Of a stretch of DNA of 64,000 nt, positions 41,182 to 51,426 are shown one piece after another. This stretch comes from Bifidobacterium polysaccharolyticum (lineage in GTDB: Bacteria; Actinomycetota; Actinomycetes; Actinomycetales; Bifidobacteriaceae): contig NZ_JACFQG010000001.1 of assembly GCF_016101585.1 (NCBI RefSeq), forward strand, positions 310,001-374,000, read 5' to 3'. How positions within the stretch are numbered: position 1 is the stretch's first letter; every line of letters begins with the position of its first letter. Both the position numbers and the translations under genes were made by a program. The notes beneath the pieces are model-generated. The model was not told where the DNA came from. It made no database searches and saw only the letters and a list, made by a program, of their open reading frames with translations.

Positions 41182-42138
41182 TCAATGACTCCTTCCGGCA
41201 TAGGACAGATTGGGCAGACCTACTGCATTCAGGTTCAGGCGCCGCTGCTTATTCACATTGACGGTGATGTTCGCATTCTTCAGGTCATGCAGGCGGCTCT
41301 GCAGATCGCTGCGAGACATCAGATCAGACAGTGCACCCTGGTCGCCTATGGCCTCAATCTTGTAAGGTGCCTCGATGGAAGCGGTCCCCACCAGGATGGT
41401 TTGACCGGCCGTGCGCACTGATGTCTGTGTCCCTATTCTATTGCCGTTGATGGCTATGGCCTCGGCTCCCGCGGACCAGAGCTTGGTCAGGAACCACTGC
41501 AGATCCTGGTCGGTGACCAATTTGATCTGATCCGCATTGTCTCGGACATCCTTGGAGGCAATAGGGTTAGCCAGGGTGATAACGATGCCTTGGCCCTGCA
41601 CCTTGCTGGTACCGTTGGTCAGATCGTCGGCGGTCTGGGTGCCGTTCTGCCCCTGGCCGCCAACTTGACCCGAAAGCGTGTCGATCTTTCCGTTGAGGTC
41701 TGAAATCTGGCTGTTGAGGTCATTAGCACGTTTACTGACCACCTCCACCTGGGAGATCAGCTTTTCACGTACCTTCTGACGCGGGTCCCGGTGCAGCACC
41801 TGCACTATGCCCGTGCCAGCCAAACCAACCAGCACACAGATGACAAAGACCAGGATCCTGTTGACCCAGACGCTCAGCGGTGATCTGCGTTCAGCAGGCA
41901 GCAGGCGGGCATCCTCAAACATAGGATCCATGGGGCGGTTGGTCAGATCGTCGATCAGCCTCAAGGACTCATCGGCCATGCGCCGACGAATGGACTCCTG
42001 TGAGGGCTCAGAGCTCTCTTCATCAACATAGTGGCGTTCCAGACCAGAAGTGGAACGCGAAAAAGCCGCCCGGCGGTGAATCAGGGCACGGTCGGGCGGC
42101 ACGGGGAAAGATTCAGGCATCCTCTGCGGTTCAGTCAT
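41182..42138 (-). CDS. DUF881 family membrane protein (proximal copy)
   Basis: A 318-residue protein whose ATG at 42138 overlaps the phosphatidyltransferase stop by eight bases. About 110 cytoplasmic residues precede a membrane helix near 115-135 (ILVFVICVLVGLAGTGIVQVL), then a coiled coil (KRANDLNSQISDLNGKIDTL) and the DUF881 core (VQGQGIVITLANPIA, AIAINGNRIG, YKIEAIGDQGAL). It is a divergent paralogue of the 40010 product; the two may form a complex with Sbp in the membrane. No enzymatic motif is visible. Confidence 0.9.
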   Translation of the reverse strand: MTEPQRMPESFPVPPDRALIHRRAAFSRSTSGLERHYVDEESSEPSQESIRRRMADESLRLIDDLTNRPMDPMFEDARLLPAERRSPLSVWVNRILVFVICVLVGLAGTGIVQVLHRDPRQKVREKLISQVEVVSKRANDLNSQISDLNGKIDTLSGQVGGQGQNGTQTADDLTNGTSKVQGQGIVITLANPIASKDVRDNADQIKLVTDQDLQWFLTKLWSAGAEAIAINGNRIGTQTSVRTAGQTILVGTASIEAPYKIEAIGDQGALSDLMSRSDLQSRLHDLKNANITVNVNKQRRLNLNAVGLPNLSYAGRSH

Positions 42139-42745
42139 GTTGTCGGTCCTGACCAATCAGTCCGATGCCTTGACGTGCGTATATCAGCCCTGCCAGCCAA
42201 TAGAGGCCCACCCCCCAAATGACGGCTGCCAGGGCCACCAGATGAAAGAAGCGGAAGAAAGGTGAAGTACCAACATCCGCAAAGATCAGGGCCGGTATGG
42301 CCAGCATGAGTACGGCTGTGCCAGTCTTGCCCGCGAAGTGAACAGGCAGAGGACCATAGTTGTGCTGAGCCAGCACCAGAACCAGCAGACCCATGAGCAC
42401 GTCCCGGGCCCCGACCAGGGCCAGAAGCCACCAGGGCAGGATCGAGGCAATACTCAGGGCAAGGACGGAGCAGAGAATGAGTAGACGATCGGCAACCGGA
42501 TCCAGGATCTGCCCCAGCTTGCTGACCTGGTTGAACCTGCGGGCAATGATTCCGTCCACCCCATCTGACAGGGCCGAAATCAGCATGACCACCAGAGAGA
42601 TGATCAGGTGCCGATTGGCCACCAGGTAGGCAATAAGGGGTATGGATAGGATACGGAGCAGGCTGATGACATTCGGTACAGTGAGAATCACAGACCGCGG
42701 CTCAGGGCTGTACCTGCTGCGTGAAATTCGATCAATCAGTGCCAT
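42131..42745 (-). CDS. CDP-alcohol phosphatidyltransferase (PgsA-like)
   Basis: A 204-residue membrane enzyme. It carries the complete family signature DG-xx-AR-x8-G-xxx-D-xxx-D (DGVDGIIARRF, then LGQILDPVAD) near residues 62-88 and about five membrane helices. It transfers a phosphatidyl group from CDP-diacylglycerol to an alcohol acceptor. Position beside the DUF881 genes matches the actinobacterial pgsA-like gene, usually annotated phosphatidylglycerophosphate synthase, though other acceptors are possible. It starts four bases after hisG ends, and no strong ribosome site is visible, so it may depend on coupling. Confidence 0.87.
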   Translation of the reverse strand: MALIDRISRSRYSPEPRSVILTVPNVISLLRILSIPLIAYLVANRHLIISLVVMLISALSDGVDGIIARRFNQVSKLGQILDPVADRLLILCSVLALSIASILPWWLLALVGARDVLMGLLVLVLAQHNYGPLPVHFAGKTGTAVLMLAIPALIFADVGTSPFFRFFHLVALAAVIWGVGLYWLAGLIYARQGIGLIGQDRQHD

Positions 42746-42749
42746 CCGA

Positions 42750-43601
42750 CTACATTCTAGAAGCTTGAAGGGCTGTTACAAGGATGGCACGCGCACCAAT
42801 CTCATAGAGGCGGTCCATTAGGTTGTTCACCTGGCCCCTGGGGACCATGGCCCTGACTGCCGCCCACTGCTTGTCATGCAGGGAGGAGACTGTCGGCGAC
42901 TCGTACCCGGGCGTGATGCCTACAGCCATGGCTACACGCTCGACCGGGATGTCGTAATCCATCAGTACATAGCGACGGGCTGTGAGCACACCCTCCAGCC
43001 TACGGGACATGACCGCCAGCCGCTCATCATCCGGATCCAGGCGAGGCGACCTGATGAGAATCCCCTCCGATTTCAAAATGGGATCGCCGAAGACCCGAAG
43101 CCCGGCGTTGCGCAGGGTGGTGCCGGTGGAGACCACATCGGCAATCAGGTCGGCTACTCCCAGCTGGACTGACGACTCCACTGCCCCGTCCAAGTGGATC
43201 AGTTCAGCCTTGAGCCCTTTGCTGGTCAGGTAGTCCTCAAGAAGCCGGTCGAAAGTGGTGCCGATCCGTTTGCCGTCCACGTCCTGCAAGGCGCTGATGG
43301 AACTGTCTTCTGGAGCAGCGAACCTGAAAGTGGAAGCGCCGAATCCCAGCTGCGTGACCTCGACGGCCCCAGTACCAGAGTTGAGCAGAAGATCACGCCC
43401 CGTGATGCCCAGATCGATGGTTCCAAGGCCGACATAGACCGCTATGTCGTTGGGCCTTAAGTAAAAGAGCTGGATGTCGTTGTCAATGTCATCAACGACC
43501 AACTGCCGATCATTGGAGCGCAGACGATAGCCAGACTCTGATAGCAGCCTCCATGCGGGCTGGGACAACATGCCTTTATTGGGCACCGCGACCTTCAACA
43601 C
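42750..43601 (-). CDS. hisG: ATP phosphoribosyltransferase, long form
   Basis: A 283-residue enzyme catalysing the first step of histidine synthesis, joining PRPP and ATP. It begins [16 protein letters not shown] and includes the conserved [16 protein letters not shown] region and [16 protein letters not shown] (the PRPP loop). The C-terminal 75 residues form the regulatory domain of the long, self-sufficient form, so no HisZ is required. It follows hisE by 49 bases. Feedback inhibition by histidine is expected from the family. Confidence 0.96.
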   Translation of the reverse strand: MLKVAVPNKGMLSQPAWRLLSESGYRLRSNDRQLVVDDIDNDIQLFYLRPNDIAVYVGLGTIDLGITGRDLLLNSGTGAVEVTQLGFGASTFRFAAPEDSSISALQDVDGKRIGTTFDRLLEDYLTSKGLKAELIHLDGAVESSVQLGVADLIADVVSTGTTLRNAGLRVFGDPILKSEGILIRSPRLDPDDERLAVMSRRLEGVLTARRYVLMDYDIPVERVAMAVGITPGYESPTVSSLHDKQWAAVRAMVPRGQVNNLMDRLYEIGARAILVTALQASRM

Positions 43602-43650
43602 GGCAACCTCCTAATTGCGGAAGCGAATCTACAGTGGGACGGGATTGGGG

Positions 43651-43914
43651 TCACAGGTACCTGTAGACATCCTCCAAGGTAATGCCCCGATCAATCATCA
43701 TGACCTGAATGTGATACAGCAGCTGGCTCATCTCCTCGGCTGTCCGCTCCTTGCCCTCATACTCGGCGGCAATCCAGGTCTCCCCAGCCTCTTCATTGAT
43801 CTTCTTGCCGATGAAATGCGTGCCCTTGTCCAGCTCGTCCACTGTCAAGGACCCTTCTGGGCGCTCCTTGGCCTTGGTCGTGAGCTCCTCAAACAACCCA
43901 TCGAAAGTCTTCAT
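43651..43914 (-). CDS. hisE: Phosphoribosyl-ATP pyrophosphatase
   Basis: An 87-residue all-helical enzyme that hydrolyses phosphoribosyl-ATP in the second histidine step. Recognised from [28 protein letters not shown] and the opening [19 protein letters not shown]. In this organism it is separate from HisI (48681), not fused as in enterobacteria. It sits 31 bases downstream of rpe and 49 upstream of hisG. Confidence 0.94.
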   Translation of the reverse strand: MKTFDGLFEELTTKAKERPEGSLTVDELDKGTHFIGKKINEEAGETWIAAEYEGKERTAEEMSQLLYHIQVMMIDRGITLEDVYRYL

Positions 43915-43945
43915 CTGGCTATCTCCATTCTTCCTGCAAAACCTG

Positions 43946-44611
43946 TCAGTCCTTGTAGCTTACCTGCGCGGCCTGTCTGATCCGGTCAATGGCCTTGGCC
44001 GGATCATCAGCGCCATAGACGGCGGAGCCCGCAACCAGAACATCGGCTCCAGCCTCTGCCACGATGGGAGCCGTAGTGGGGCTTACCCCGCCATCCACCT
44101 GGATGTGGGTCTTAAGACCGCGAGCTGTGATCTGGTCACGCAGGCGGCGGGTCTTAGGCATCTGATTGTTCAGGAACTTCTGGCCGCCGAAGCCTGGCTC
44201 CACGGTCATGACCAGAATCATGTCAAACTCATCGAGAATATCGAAGATCGGTTCCACAGGTTCGGCGGGGCGCACGGCCAGGCAGGCCTTGACCCCCATG
44301 TCGTGCAGCTGGCGGGCCAGACGAACCGGGGCATGGACGGCTCCGGTATGGAAGGTGACAGAGGCAACACCCAGCTTGGCGAATTCAGGGGCCCAGCGGT
44401 CGGGGTCCTCGATCATCAGATGTACGTCCACTGGCAGGTCGGTCACTTGGCAGATGCGCTCCACCACGGGCTCGCCAAGCGTCAGGTTGGGAACAAAATG
44501 ATGATCCATCACATCCACGTGGACCATATCGGCATTGGCAATAGCCTTGAGATCCCGCTCCAGGTTGGCGAAATCGGCGGAAAGAATGCTGGGTGCTATC
44601 TGAATGCTCAT
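43946..44611 (-). CDS. rpe: Ribulose-phosphate 3-epimerase
   Basis: A 221-residue TIM-barrel enzyme interconverting ribulose-5-phosphate and xylulose-5-phosphate. Motifs: [30 protein letters not shown] (metal ligands), [10 protein letters not shown] and the phosphate grip [13 protein letters not shown]. In bifidobacteria the product feeds the phosphoketolase (bifid) shunt. It lies between lgt and hisE in the same direction. Confidence 0.97.
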   Translation of the reverse strand: MSIQIAPSILSADFANLERDLKAIANADMVHVDVMDHHFVPNLTLGEPVVERICQVTDLPVDVHLMIEDPDRWAPEFAKLGVASVTFHTGAVHAPVRLARQLHDMGVKACLAVRPAEPVEPIFDILDEFDMILVMTVEPGFGGQKFLNNQMPKTRRLRDQITARGLKTHIQVDGGVSPTTAPIVAEAGADVLVAGSAVYGADDPAKAIDRIRQAAQVSYKD

Positions 44612-44701
44612 GGAGATTATTCTATGTTGTACGGAAGACCGGCGGCACCGGTTTGTGGCTCAATTGCACAGGTCCCGACCTTCGGGCAACCGACCCCTGA
44701 C

Positions 44702-45613
44702 TTACTTGCTCTTGCCCTCGGATTCCTGACGTACCTCAAGCTCGGTAATGGTCCTCAGCTTTTCGGACAGCAAGGAGGTCGGCTTGCCCTTGCGCGCTAT
44801 GAGGACGAAGGCTGCAGCCGCCAGGAAGAAGACCGTCATGGACACCCAGACGTTGATCCTGACACCTAGGAATTCGTGGGCGAAGTCGATGCGAAGGGCC
44901 TCGATCCAGGTGCGCCCCAGGGTGTACCACATGACATAGAGGGCGAAGAGGGAGCCGGCCTTGAGGATGTTGACGGCCTTGTGGCCGATCCAGACCAGGA
45001 GGGCCGCACCAATCAGGTTCCAGATCATCTCATACAGGAAAGTGGGCTGGAAGAGGGTGCCGGTCGGACAGGTGGCCCCGTCATAGCACTGTTCGCTGCT
45101 GCCGATGGCGGAACCTGCGGCGTCGATCTTCAGCCCCCAAGGCAGCGTGGTGGGAGCCCCGTAGAGCTCCTGGTTGAACCAGTTGCCCAGCCGCCCGATG
45201 GCCTGGGCCACCAGAAGGGCAGGAGCCACGCAGTCGGCCAGCAGGGCGGTCGGGTAATTCTTGTGACGGCACCAGGCCCAGGCTGCCAGAGCTCCCAGGA
45301 AAACCGCACCCCAAATGCCCAGGCCTCCACGCCAGATGCGCAGGATGTCAGCTGGGTTGCCATCAGCTCCGAAGTAGCGTTCGGGGGTGGTGATGACGTG
45401 ATAGAGCCTTGCGCCAACGATGCCGGCTGGAACCGCGCAGATGGCGATGTCCAGAATCTGGTCAGTCCGGCCACCCTCCTTCTTCCAGCGTCTGGTCGTG
45501 ATCCAAGCAGCCACGATGATGGCCAGGAGCATGGTCAGGGCATAGAACCGGATGGTGACCGGCCCCAGATGGAAGCTGGATATTCCCGGCGATGGAATGT
45601 AGGCAAGCGTCAT
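44702..45613 (-). CDS. lgt: Prolipoprotein diacylglyceryl transferase
   Basis: A 303-residue membrane enzyme that attaches diacylglyceryl to the lipobox Cys of lipoproteins. It has the Lgt signature GRLGNWFNQELYG, plus RGGLGIWGAVFLG and TFLYEMIWNL, across about seven helices. ATG at 45613 is chosen; the open frame extends to 45751 but those 46 residues look unlike the family and overlap trpA. Its likely clients in this window include the lipoproteins at 6650 and 62044. It is the gene after trpA, 37 bases away. Confidence 0.95.
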   Translation of the reverse strand: MTLAYIPSPGISSFHLGPVTIRFYALTMLLAIIVAAWITTRRWKKEGGRTDQILDIAICAVPAGIVGARLYHVITTPERYFGADGNPADILRIWRGGLGIWGAVFLGALAAWAWCRHKNYPTALLADCVAPALLVAQAIGRLGNWFNQELYGAPTTLPWGLKIDAAGSAIGSSEQCYDGATCPTGTLFQPTFLYEMIWNLIGAALLVWIGHKAVNILKAGSLFALYVMWYTLGRTWIEALRIDFAHEFLGVRINVWVSMTVFFLAAAAFVLIARKGKPTSLLSEKLRTITELEVRQESEGKSK

Positions 45614-45650
45614 AAAGCCCCAATCTAGCCCCTGGGCCTTACAGCCCCAC

Positions 45651-46535
45651 TCATTTCCTGGCCTGGGAGATGCCCCAGCGCAGGTCGGAGCAAATCTCAG
45701 CCAGGGCCTCAAGAGCTTTTCTGCGGTCTTTCCGTGGTCTGCCCTCGTCATCCAGAAGACAGTGGACCAGGGCCGATCCGACGATTACCCCGTCTGCATA
45801 GGCGCCAACCTGAGAGGCCTGCTGGGCAGTCGAAACCCCGATACCCACGCACACATAAGGAGCGCCCGCATGTCTGACTCTTGCCACCAGGTTCTGGGCC
45901 GAATTGGACATGCTGGTTCGTTCGCCGGTCACTCCCATTCGTGAGGTCGCATAGACGAATCCTCTGGCGGCTCGAGAGGTGATCTGCAGACGTGCATCAG
46001 TGGAGTCGGGCGAGACCAGATAGACCCGATCAAGCCCATAGCGGTCAGACTGCTCTATCCATTCCCCGGATTCGTCGACAATCAGATCCGGGGTAACCAG
46101 TCCGGACCCGCCAGCCTCGGCCATGCGCTGGGCAAAGTCCGCTACGCCATAATGCAGAATCAGATTCCAATAGCTCATGACCAGAGCCCTTGCACCGTCC
46201 GCCTGGACCTGGCGAACCGCATCGAAGACACCCTCGACCTTAACGCCATTATCGATGGCGCACTTGCTGGCTGCCTGGATTACTGGGCCATCCATGACCG
46301 GGTCGCTATAGGGCAGTCCGATCTCAACGATGTCGACCCCGCTTTTCACCATGACCCGCATAGCCTCCAAGGATGTTGGCACGTCGGGGAATCCGTAGGG
46401 GAAGTAGCCGATAAAGGCAGGCCTGCCCTGCTGCCGGAGGGCCTGCAAAGTGGATGCCACCGGGCTGGTCGCGCGGCTGAACCCTTTGGGCTGGGCGGGG
46501 GCTTTTTGCCATTGCCATATCTGGTTGACCATCAT
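45651..46535 (-). CDS. trpA: Tryptophan synthase alpha subunit
   Basis: A 294-residue TIM barrel that cleaves indole-3-glycerol phosphate to indole. Motifs: [32 protein letters not shown] (catalytic Glu and Asp), [13 protein letters not shown] and [16 protein letters not shown]. The phosphate-binding [12 protein letters not shown] follows. Its ATG overlaps the TGA of trpCB (ATGA), so synthesis is coupled to the beta subunit with which it channels indole. Confidence 0.96.
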   Translation of the reverse strand: MMVNQIWQWQKAPAQPKGFSRATSPVASTLQALRQQGRPAFIGYFPYGFPDVPTSLEAMRVMVKSGVDIVEIGLPYSDPVMDGPVIQAASKCAIDNGVKVEGVFDAVRQVQADGARALVMSYWNLILHYGVADFAQRMAEAGGSGLVTPDLIVDESGEWIEQSDRYGLDRVYLVSPDSTDARLQITSRAARGFVYATSRMGVTGERTSMSNSAQNLVARVRHAGAPYVCVGIGVSTAQQASQVGAYADGVIVGSALVHCLLDDEGRPRKDRRKALEALAEICSDLRWGISQARK

Positions 46536-48637
46536 CGGGCCTCCTCTTCCGCTTGATCACTCTTGCCGTGCCCGGCCTGGGCTTCCAGCGCACTGGCCTC
46601 CTGCTCGGACAGATAGCCGAACCATCTGCCCGCAGTGGCTACATCCTTGTCGCCTCGGCCAGAGATGTTGATCAGGATGACAGGATTCCTGATTCCTTTG
46701 CGCAAAAGGTCGGTGGCTGCCTTGCTGGCTCCGGCCAAGGCGTGCGAAGACTCCAGAGCGGGGATGATGCCTTCGGTCCGGCAGAGGTCGCTGAAAGCCT
46801 GCATGGCCTCCTTGTCGGTTGCGTAGTCATACTTAACCCGGCCCATGTCGTGCAGCCAGGCATGCTCAGGTCCCACCGAAGCGTAATCCAGGCCGGCGGA
46901 AATCGAGTAGGTGTCCATAGTTTGGCCTTGGTCATCCTCCAAAAGATAGGACTTGGTCCCCTGGAAGACGCCGATCTGGCCTGTCCCTGGCGACAGGCGG
47001 ATGGCGTGCTCGCCTGACTTGGGCCCGTTTCCACCAGCCTCGTAAGCGTATAGGGAGACTCGGGGATCATCCAGGAAAGTGTTCATGATGCCGATGGCGT
47101 TGGAGCCTCCGCCGACGCAGGCCACAACTCCATCAGGATGGTCGATGCCGTACGCAGACAGCTGGGCGGAGGCTTCTTCGCCGATGATCTTCTGAAAGTC
47201 CCTGACGATGGTCGGGAAGGGATGGGGGCCTGCTACCGTGCCCAGCAGGTAGTGAGTGGATTCCACGTTGGTCACCCAATCGCGCAGGGCCTCGTTGATG
47301 GCATCCTTGAGAATCCTGGTCCCGGTGGTCACCTCGACGACTTCGGCTCCCAACATTCGCATCCTGGCCACATTCAGGGCCTGTCTGCGGGCATCGACCT
47401 GCCCCATGTAGATTCGGCACTTGAAGCCAAGGAGGGCGCAGACTGTAGCCGTGGCCACGCCGTGCTGCCCAGCGCCGGTCTCGGCGATAACGCGGGTCTT
47501 GCCCATGCGCTTGACCAGGAGCCCTTGACCCAGGGCGTTGTTGATCTTGTGGGCGCCCGTATGGTTCAAATCCTCCCGTTTCAGAAAGACCCTGACCTGG
47601 CCGCCGACCCGATCGCTGATCAGCTTGGCGAACCGAGGCGCAGGTGTCAGGGCTGAGGGACGCCCCACATAGACCCGGTTGAGCCTGTTCAGCTCCTCAC
47701 GGAAGGCCGGATCGGCCTTGGCCTCCTTGTAGACACGCTCCAGTTCATCAAGGGCGCCAACCAGGGCCTCAGGTACATAACGACCGCCATAGGGGCCGAA
47801 ATAGGGACCGTCATGGGTAGAGAGGGGCCTGGCCTCTGCAGCCTTGAATCGATGACCAGCCTGAACCAGCAAGCGAACCGTCCCCTCCTGGTCCTGGGAT
47901 GTGACCAGACCTTCTCCTATCAGGACTGCATCGGCCCCGGCCCGGGCGTACTGCTCCAGCTCGACCGTCCCGAACACTCCGGACTCAGCCACCTTGACCA
48001 CATCCTTGGGCAGATTGGAAGCTAGACGGGCATACTGGTCAACGTCAACGCTCAAGTCCTTCAGGTTGCGGGCGTTGATGCCAATCACCTTGGCACCGGC
48101 CGCAATGGCACGCTCGATTTCCTGACGATCATGCGTCTCGACCAGGGCGGTCATGCCCAGACTCCCGGCCAGGTCGAGTAGGTGCTTGAGGCGGGTGTCA
48201 TCCAAGGCCGCCACAATCAGCAGGATCATATCGGCCCCATTGGCTCTGGACTCCCAGACCTGGTAGTCGGAGACGATGAAGTTCTTGTTGAGCACGGGAA
48301 TGCCCACTGCCTGCCTGACCTGTCGCAAATCTTCCAAGGACCCCAGGAAGCGTCTGCCCTCAGTCAGGACAGATATGGCTGAGGCGCCTCCGTTGGCATA
48401 CTGTCGGGCCAGGGCAGCAGGATTTTTGATGTCGGCAAGATACCCCTTGGAGGGCGAGGCGCGCTTAATCTCTGCGATAATCGGAATGCCGACGCTCTCC
48501 CTGAGCAGTCGGGCGGCATCCAGAGGTTTGCGCTTCATGCTCCTGACCTGTTGCTTGAGGCTTTCCAAGGGAATCTTCTGTACCCGGCCCCTAGCATCCT
48601 CCACGGCGCCGGCCACCAGTTCATCCAAGACGGTCAT
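46532..48637 (-). CDS. trpCB: Bifunctional indole-3-glycerol phosphate synthase / tryptophan synthase beta (TrpC-TrpB fusion)
   Basis: A 701-residue fusion. The ATG at 48637 has GGAGGGAAGG upstream; the open frame continues to 48697 but lacks support. Residues 1-265 are TrpC ([56 protein letters not shown]). From about 272, TrpB follows ([18 protein letters not shown] Lys in [14 protein letters not shown] near residue 364, and [12 protein letters not shown]). The fusion combines the fourth and last tryptophan steps. The trpA gene is directly downstream. Confidence 0.96.
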   Translation of the reverse strand: MTVLDELVAGAVEDARGRVQKIPLESLKQQVRSMKRKPLDAARLLRESVGIPIIAEIKRASPSKGYLADIKNPAALARQYANGGASAISVLTEGRRFLGSLEDLRQVRQAVGIPVLNKNFIVSDYQVWESRANGADMILLIVAALDDTRLKHLLDLAGSLGMTALVETHDRQEIERAIAAGAKVIGINARNLKDLSVDVDQYARLASNLPKDVVKVAESGVFGTVELEQYARAGADAVLIGEGLVTSQDQEGTVRLLVQAGHRFKAAEARPLSTHDGPYFGPYGGRYVPEALVGALDELERVYKEAKADPAFREELNRLNRVYVGRPSALTPAPRFAKLISDRVGGQVRVFLKREDLNHTGAHKINNALGQGLLVKRMGKTRVIAETGAGQHGVATATVCALLGFKCRIYMGQVDARRQALNVARMRMLGAEVVEVTTGTRILKDAINEALRDWVTNVESTHYLLGTVAGPHPFPTIVRDFQKIIGEEASAQLSAYGIDHPDGVVACVGGGSNAIGIMNTFLDDPRVSLYAYEAGGNGPKSGEHAIRLSPGTGQIGVFQGTKSYLLEDDQGQTMDTYSISAGLDYASVGPEHAWLHDMGRVKYDYATDKEAMQAFSDLCRTEGIIPALESSHALAGASKAATDLLRKGIRNPVILINISGRGDKDVATAGRWFGYLSEQEASALEAQAGHGKSDQAEEEAR

Positions 48638-48680
48638 AGAGCCCTTCCCTCCAGTTTTCTGAGTGTTCCCTGCAACAACC

Positions 48681-49115
48681 TTAGCGTCTTTCTGCACTGG
48701 ATGGCCCTTCCTGACTCTGCATTTCCGCCTGAGTGCGATTGCCTTGCACTACCGGAAGCGGTCCGCCGGCTTCGAAGCACGACCTGGTCCCGGTATGGCA
48801 GGCCGCCCCTACCTGGTCCACCTCCACAAGAAGCGCGTCCCCGTCGCAGTCAATGCTGACTCCCTTAACATACTGGACATGCCCGGAGGTGTCCCCTTTC
48901 CGCCAGTATTCCTGCCTAGAGCGGGACCAGAATGTGACTCTTCCTGTTGTCAGGGTCCGTCTAAGGGCCTCCTCGTCCATGTAACCTACCATGAGCACTT
49001 GGCGACTGTCATACTGCTGGACCACTGCAGCCACGAGTCCCTTGGCGTCCTTCTTGAGCCTGGCCGCTATGCTCGGATCCAAACGTTCTTCCTGATCCTT
49101 CGAAGACTGTGACAT
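48681..49115 (-). CDS. hisI: Phosphoribosyl-AMP cyclohydrolase
   Basis: A 144-residue enzyme of histidine synthesis opening the purine ring of phosphoribosyl-AMP. Landmarks: [34 protein letters not shown] and the metal-binding [17 protein letters not shown] with [14 protein letters not shown] lies upstream. It is 43 bases before trpCB, making a mixed his-trp operon. A promoter-like pair and a palindrome lie in the gap to hisF. Confidence 0.95.
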   Translation of the reverse strand: MSQSSKDQEERLDPSIAARLKKDAKGLVAAVVQQYDSRQVLMVGYMDEEALRRTLTTGRVTFWSRSRQEYWRKGDTSGHVQYVKGVSIDCDGDALLVEVDQVGAACHTGTRSCFEAGGPLPVVQGNRTQAEMQSQEGPSSAERR

Positions 49116-49197
49116 TGATCCTCATTCTCCTTGATTCAGCTAATTAATTCGGCTAGTTTGTCCGACATAACCTTGGCGGTTGATTGTTCATGGTATG

Positions 49198-49255
49198 GGT
49201 ATAGTTTCCCGATGGCTGCCAACAAGGCCTGCAAAAGCCATGCACCATGTGGTGC
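49198..49255 (-). promoter_or_regulatory. Internal promoter and palindrome between hisF and hisI
   Basis: On the minus strand TTGTTG (49225-49220) and TATACC (49203-49198) are 16 bases apart, about 80 bases before the hisI start. GCACCA-TG-TGGTGC (49242-49255) lies just upstream of the -35. An internal promoter for hisI-trpCB-trpA with a regulator site fits the position. Promoter calls by eye are uncertain. Confidence 0.4.
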
Positions 49256-49278
49256 CAAAATTTTTCTATGGGATTGGT

Positions 49279-50055
49279 TCAGGCCTGCCATCGAACCGGA
49301 TACCCGGCCGCATGGAGCGCCTGCTTGACGTCCTTGATGGACACCTGGCCAAAATGGAAGACGGAAGCCGCCAGGACCGCATCAGCCCCAGCCTTGACCG
49401 CAGGAGGAAAATCGGCAGCCTTGCCTGCCCCGCCGCTGGCGATGAGCGGAAGGGATACTGCCTTGCGCACGTCGGCGATCATTTCCAGATCGAACCCTTG
49501 ACGGGTGCCGTCCGCATCCATGGAATTGAGGAGAACCTCGCCGGCTCCGAGTTCCTGAGCCTGCTTGACCCAGTCAACAGCATCGATGCCAGTAGACCGG
49601 TGGCCGCCCATGGTGGTCACTTCATATCCCGAGGTAATGCCCTGTGCATTAGATCGGCGGGCATCGACCGAGAGCACCAGAACCTGGCGACCAAACCGCT
49701 GGGCGATATCGCCGATGACCTGCGGGTTGGCGATAGCTGCTGTATTGATGCCGACCTTGTCAGCCCCGGACCGCAGGAGAGTGTCGACATCCTGCGGGGT
49801 GCGCACGCCTCCGCCGACAGTCAGCGGAATGAAAATCTGGTCGGCAGTGCTTTTGACCAGGTCCACCATGGTGGCTCGCCCGCTGCCCGAAGCAGTCACA
49901 TCCAGAAAGGTCAGCTCGTCGGCTCCCTGTTGGTAGTAAGTGGAAGCCAGTTCGACCGGATCACCCGCATCGCGCAGATTCTTGAAGTGGACGCCTTTGA
50001 CCACACGGCCCTGGTCGACATCAAGGCAGGGAATGACACGAACCGCTACCGTCAT
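49279..50055 (-). CDS. hisF: Imidazole glycerol phosphate synthase cyclase subunit
   Basis: A 258-residue TIM barrel joining ammonia from HisH with PRFAR to form imidazole glycerol phosphate. Catalytic Asp residues are in [16 protein letters not shown] and [30 protein letters not shown] and [14 protein letters not shown] complete the barrel signature. HisH is not in the window and must be elsewhere. AGGAAGG stands upstream of ATG. It is the first his gene in this minus-strand run, about 110 bases after rlmN. Confidence 0.97.
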   Translation of the reverse strand: MTVAVRVIPCLDVDQGRVVKGVHFKNLRDAGDPVELASTYYQQGADELTFLDVTASGSGRATMVDLVKSTADQIFIPLTVGGGVRTPQDVDTLLRSGADKVGINTAAIANPQVIGDIAQRFGRQVLVLSVDARRSNAQGITSGYEVTTMGGHRSTGIDAVDWVKQAQELGAGEVLLNSMDADGTRQGFDLEMIADVRKAVSLPLIASGGAGKAADFPPAVKAGADAVLAASVFHFGQVSIKDVKQALHAAGYPVRWQA

Positions 50056-50169
50056 GCGACCTGCCTTCCTGCCTGAACCAAATTGTTTGAATCAAAACTT
50101 TAGCTTCTGCTGTGTCTGAAGACTACCGCATGTCCACACTATGGCATGACAAGATTGCAAAACGCTAAA

Positions 50170-51357
50170 TCAGGCCTGAAGCTTGACGGCCTTGGCTGCC
50201 AGCTGTCCGCAGGCGCCGTCGATGTCCGATCCGCGGGTGTCCCTCATGGTTGCAGTAATGCCGGCCTTGTGAAGGATATCCAGGAAGCGCTGCTCATCCT
50301 CAGGCTTGGAGGCCGTCCAACGAGACCCCTCAATCGGATTCAGAGGTATGGGATTGACGTGCACCCAGTCGTCCCCATAGTGGTTGAGGCGCTTGGCAAG
50401 AAGACGGGCATGCTCGACCTGGTCGTTGATGCCTCGCATTAGGGCATACTCGATGCTGACCCGTCTGCCGCTGGCCAGGTAGTAGTCGTGAGCTGCATCC
50501 AGAACCTGGGTCGTGTTGAAGCGCCTGTTCATGGGCACCAGCTCGTCGCGCAACTTGTCGCTGGGGGCATGGAGGGAGACGGCTAGACGGACCGGAATTC
50601 CCTCTTTGGTCAGCTTGCGGATGCCGGGAACCACGCCCACCGTGGACACAGTGATGTTCCTGGCCGAGATGCCGAATCCCTTGGGCGGCAGGGCACTGAT
50701 CTGCCTGACTGCGGACAGGACAGCCCGGTAGTTACCCATGGGCTCGCCCATCCCCATGAAGACGATATTACTCAGGCGTCCCGGGCCCCCGGCAACCTGT
50801 CCGGACCTCATCATGTGAGAGGCGGCCCTGACCTGTTCCAGAATCTCGCCAGTCGACATGTTCCGAGTCAACCCAAGCTGACCGGTGGCGCAGAAGGGGC
50901 AGCCCATGCCGCAGCCGACCTGGCTGGAGATACAGAGGGTGGCCCTGGAGGGATATCGCATGAGCACGGACTCGATTCTGGACCCGTCGAAAAGCTCCCA
51001 GAGGGTCTTGATGGTCGTTCCCTGATCGGCTTTCTGGACGGCGACTGGGGTGATCAATTCAGGGAAAAAGCGGCGAGCGGCCTCTTGACGACTGGCCGCA
51101 GGGAAATCCGTGAAGTCACCCGGATTGATGGACAGATGACTGAAGTAATGGTTGGCCAGCTGAGAGACACGGAATTTCGGCAGGCCCAGTTGAGCGCAGA
51201 CCTCCTGACGCTCCTGCTGGTCCATGTCCGTAAAGTGGCGCGGCGGCTTGCCTCGACGTGCATGGTCGGCCGCCAGAACGTCCCTGAAGGCACCATCTTT
51301 GCCTCCGGGGGTGATGCCGGTTTCAGGCTCGGCACCGGTCATGTCGACATCTGTCAT
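50170..51357 (-). CDS. rlmN: 23S rRNA (and tRNA) adenine-C2 methyltransferase
   Basis: A 395-residue radical-SAM enzyme that methylates A2503 of 23S rRNA and A37 of some tRNAs. The iron-sulfur motif CxxxCxxC reads CGMGCPFC near residue 140. NIVFMGMGEPMGNYRAV, ITVSTVGVVPGI and RVSIEYALMRGINDQ are family landmarks; two further reactive Cys residues are expected. GAGG lies upstream of ATG at 51357. It lies between cdsA and hisF in the same direction. Confidence 0.96.
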   Translation of the reverse strand: MTDVDMTGAEPETGITPGGKDGAFRDVLAADHARRGKPPRHFTDMDQQERQEVCAQLGLPKFRVSQLANHYFSHLSINPGDFTDFPAASRQEAARRFFPELITPVAVQKADQGTTIKTLWELFDGSRIESVLMRYPSRATLCISSQVGCGMGCPFCATGQLGLTRNMSTGEILEQVRAASHMMRSGQVAGGPGRLSNIVFMGMGEPMGNYRAVLSAVRQISALPPKGFGISARNITVSTVGVVPGIRKLTKEGIPVRLAVSLHAPSDKLRDELVPMNRRFNTTQVLDAAHDYYLASGRRVSIEYALMRGINDQVEHARLLAKRLNHYGDDWVHVNPIPLNPIEGSRWTASKPEDEQRFLDILHKAGITATMRDTRGSDIDGACGQLAAKAVKLQA

Positions 51358-51426
51358 ACCTCTACCTCATCCTGTATCAGCTACTCAACCGCCAAAACTA
51401 TGAAAAACACGTACAGTCAATTCCGA

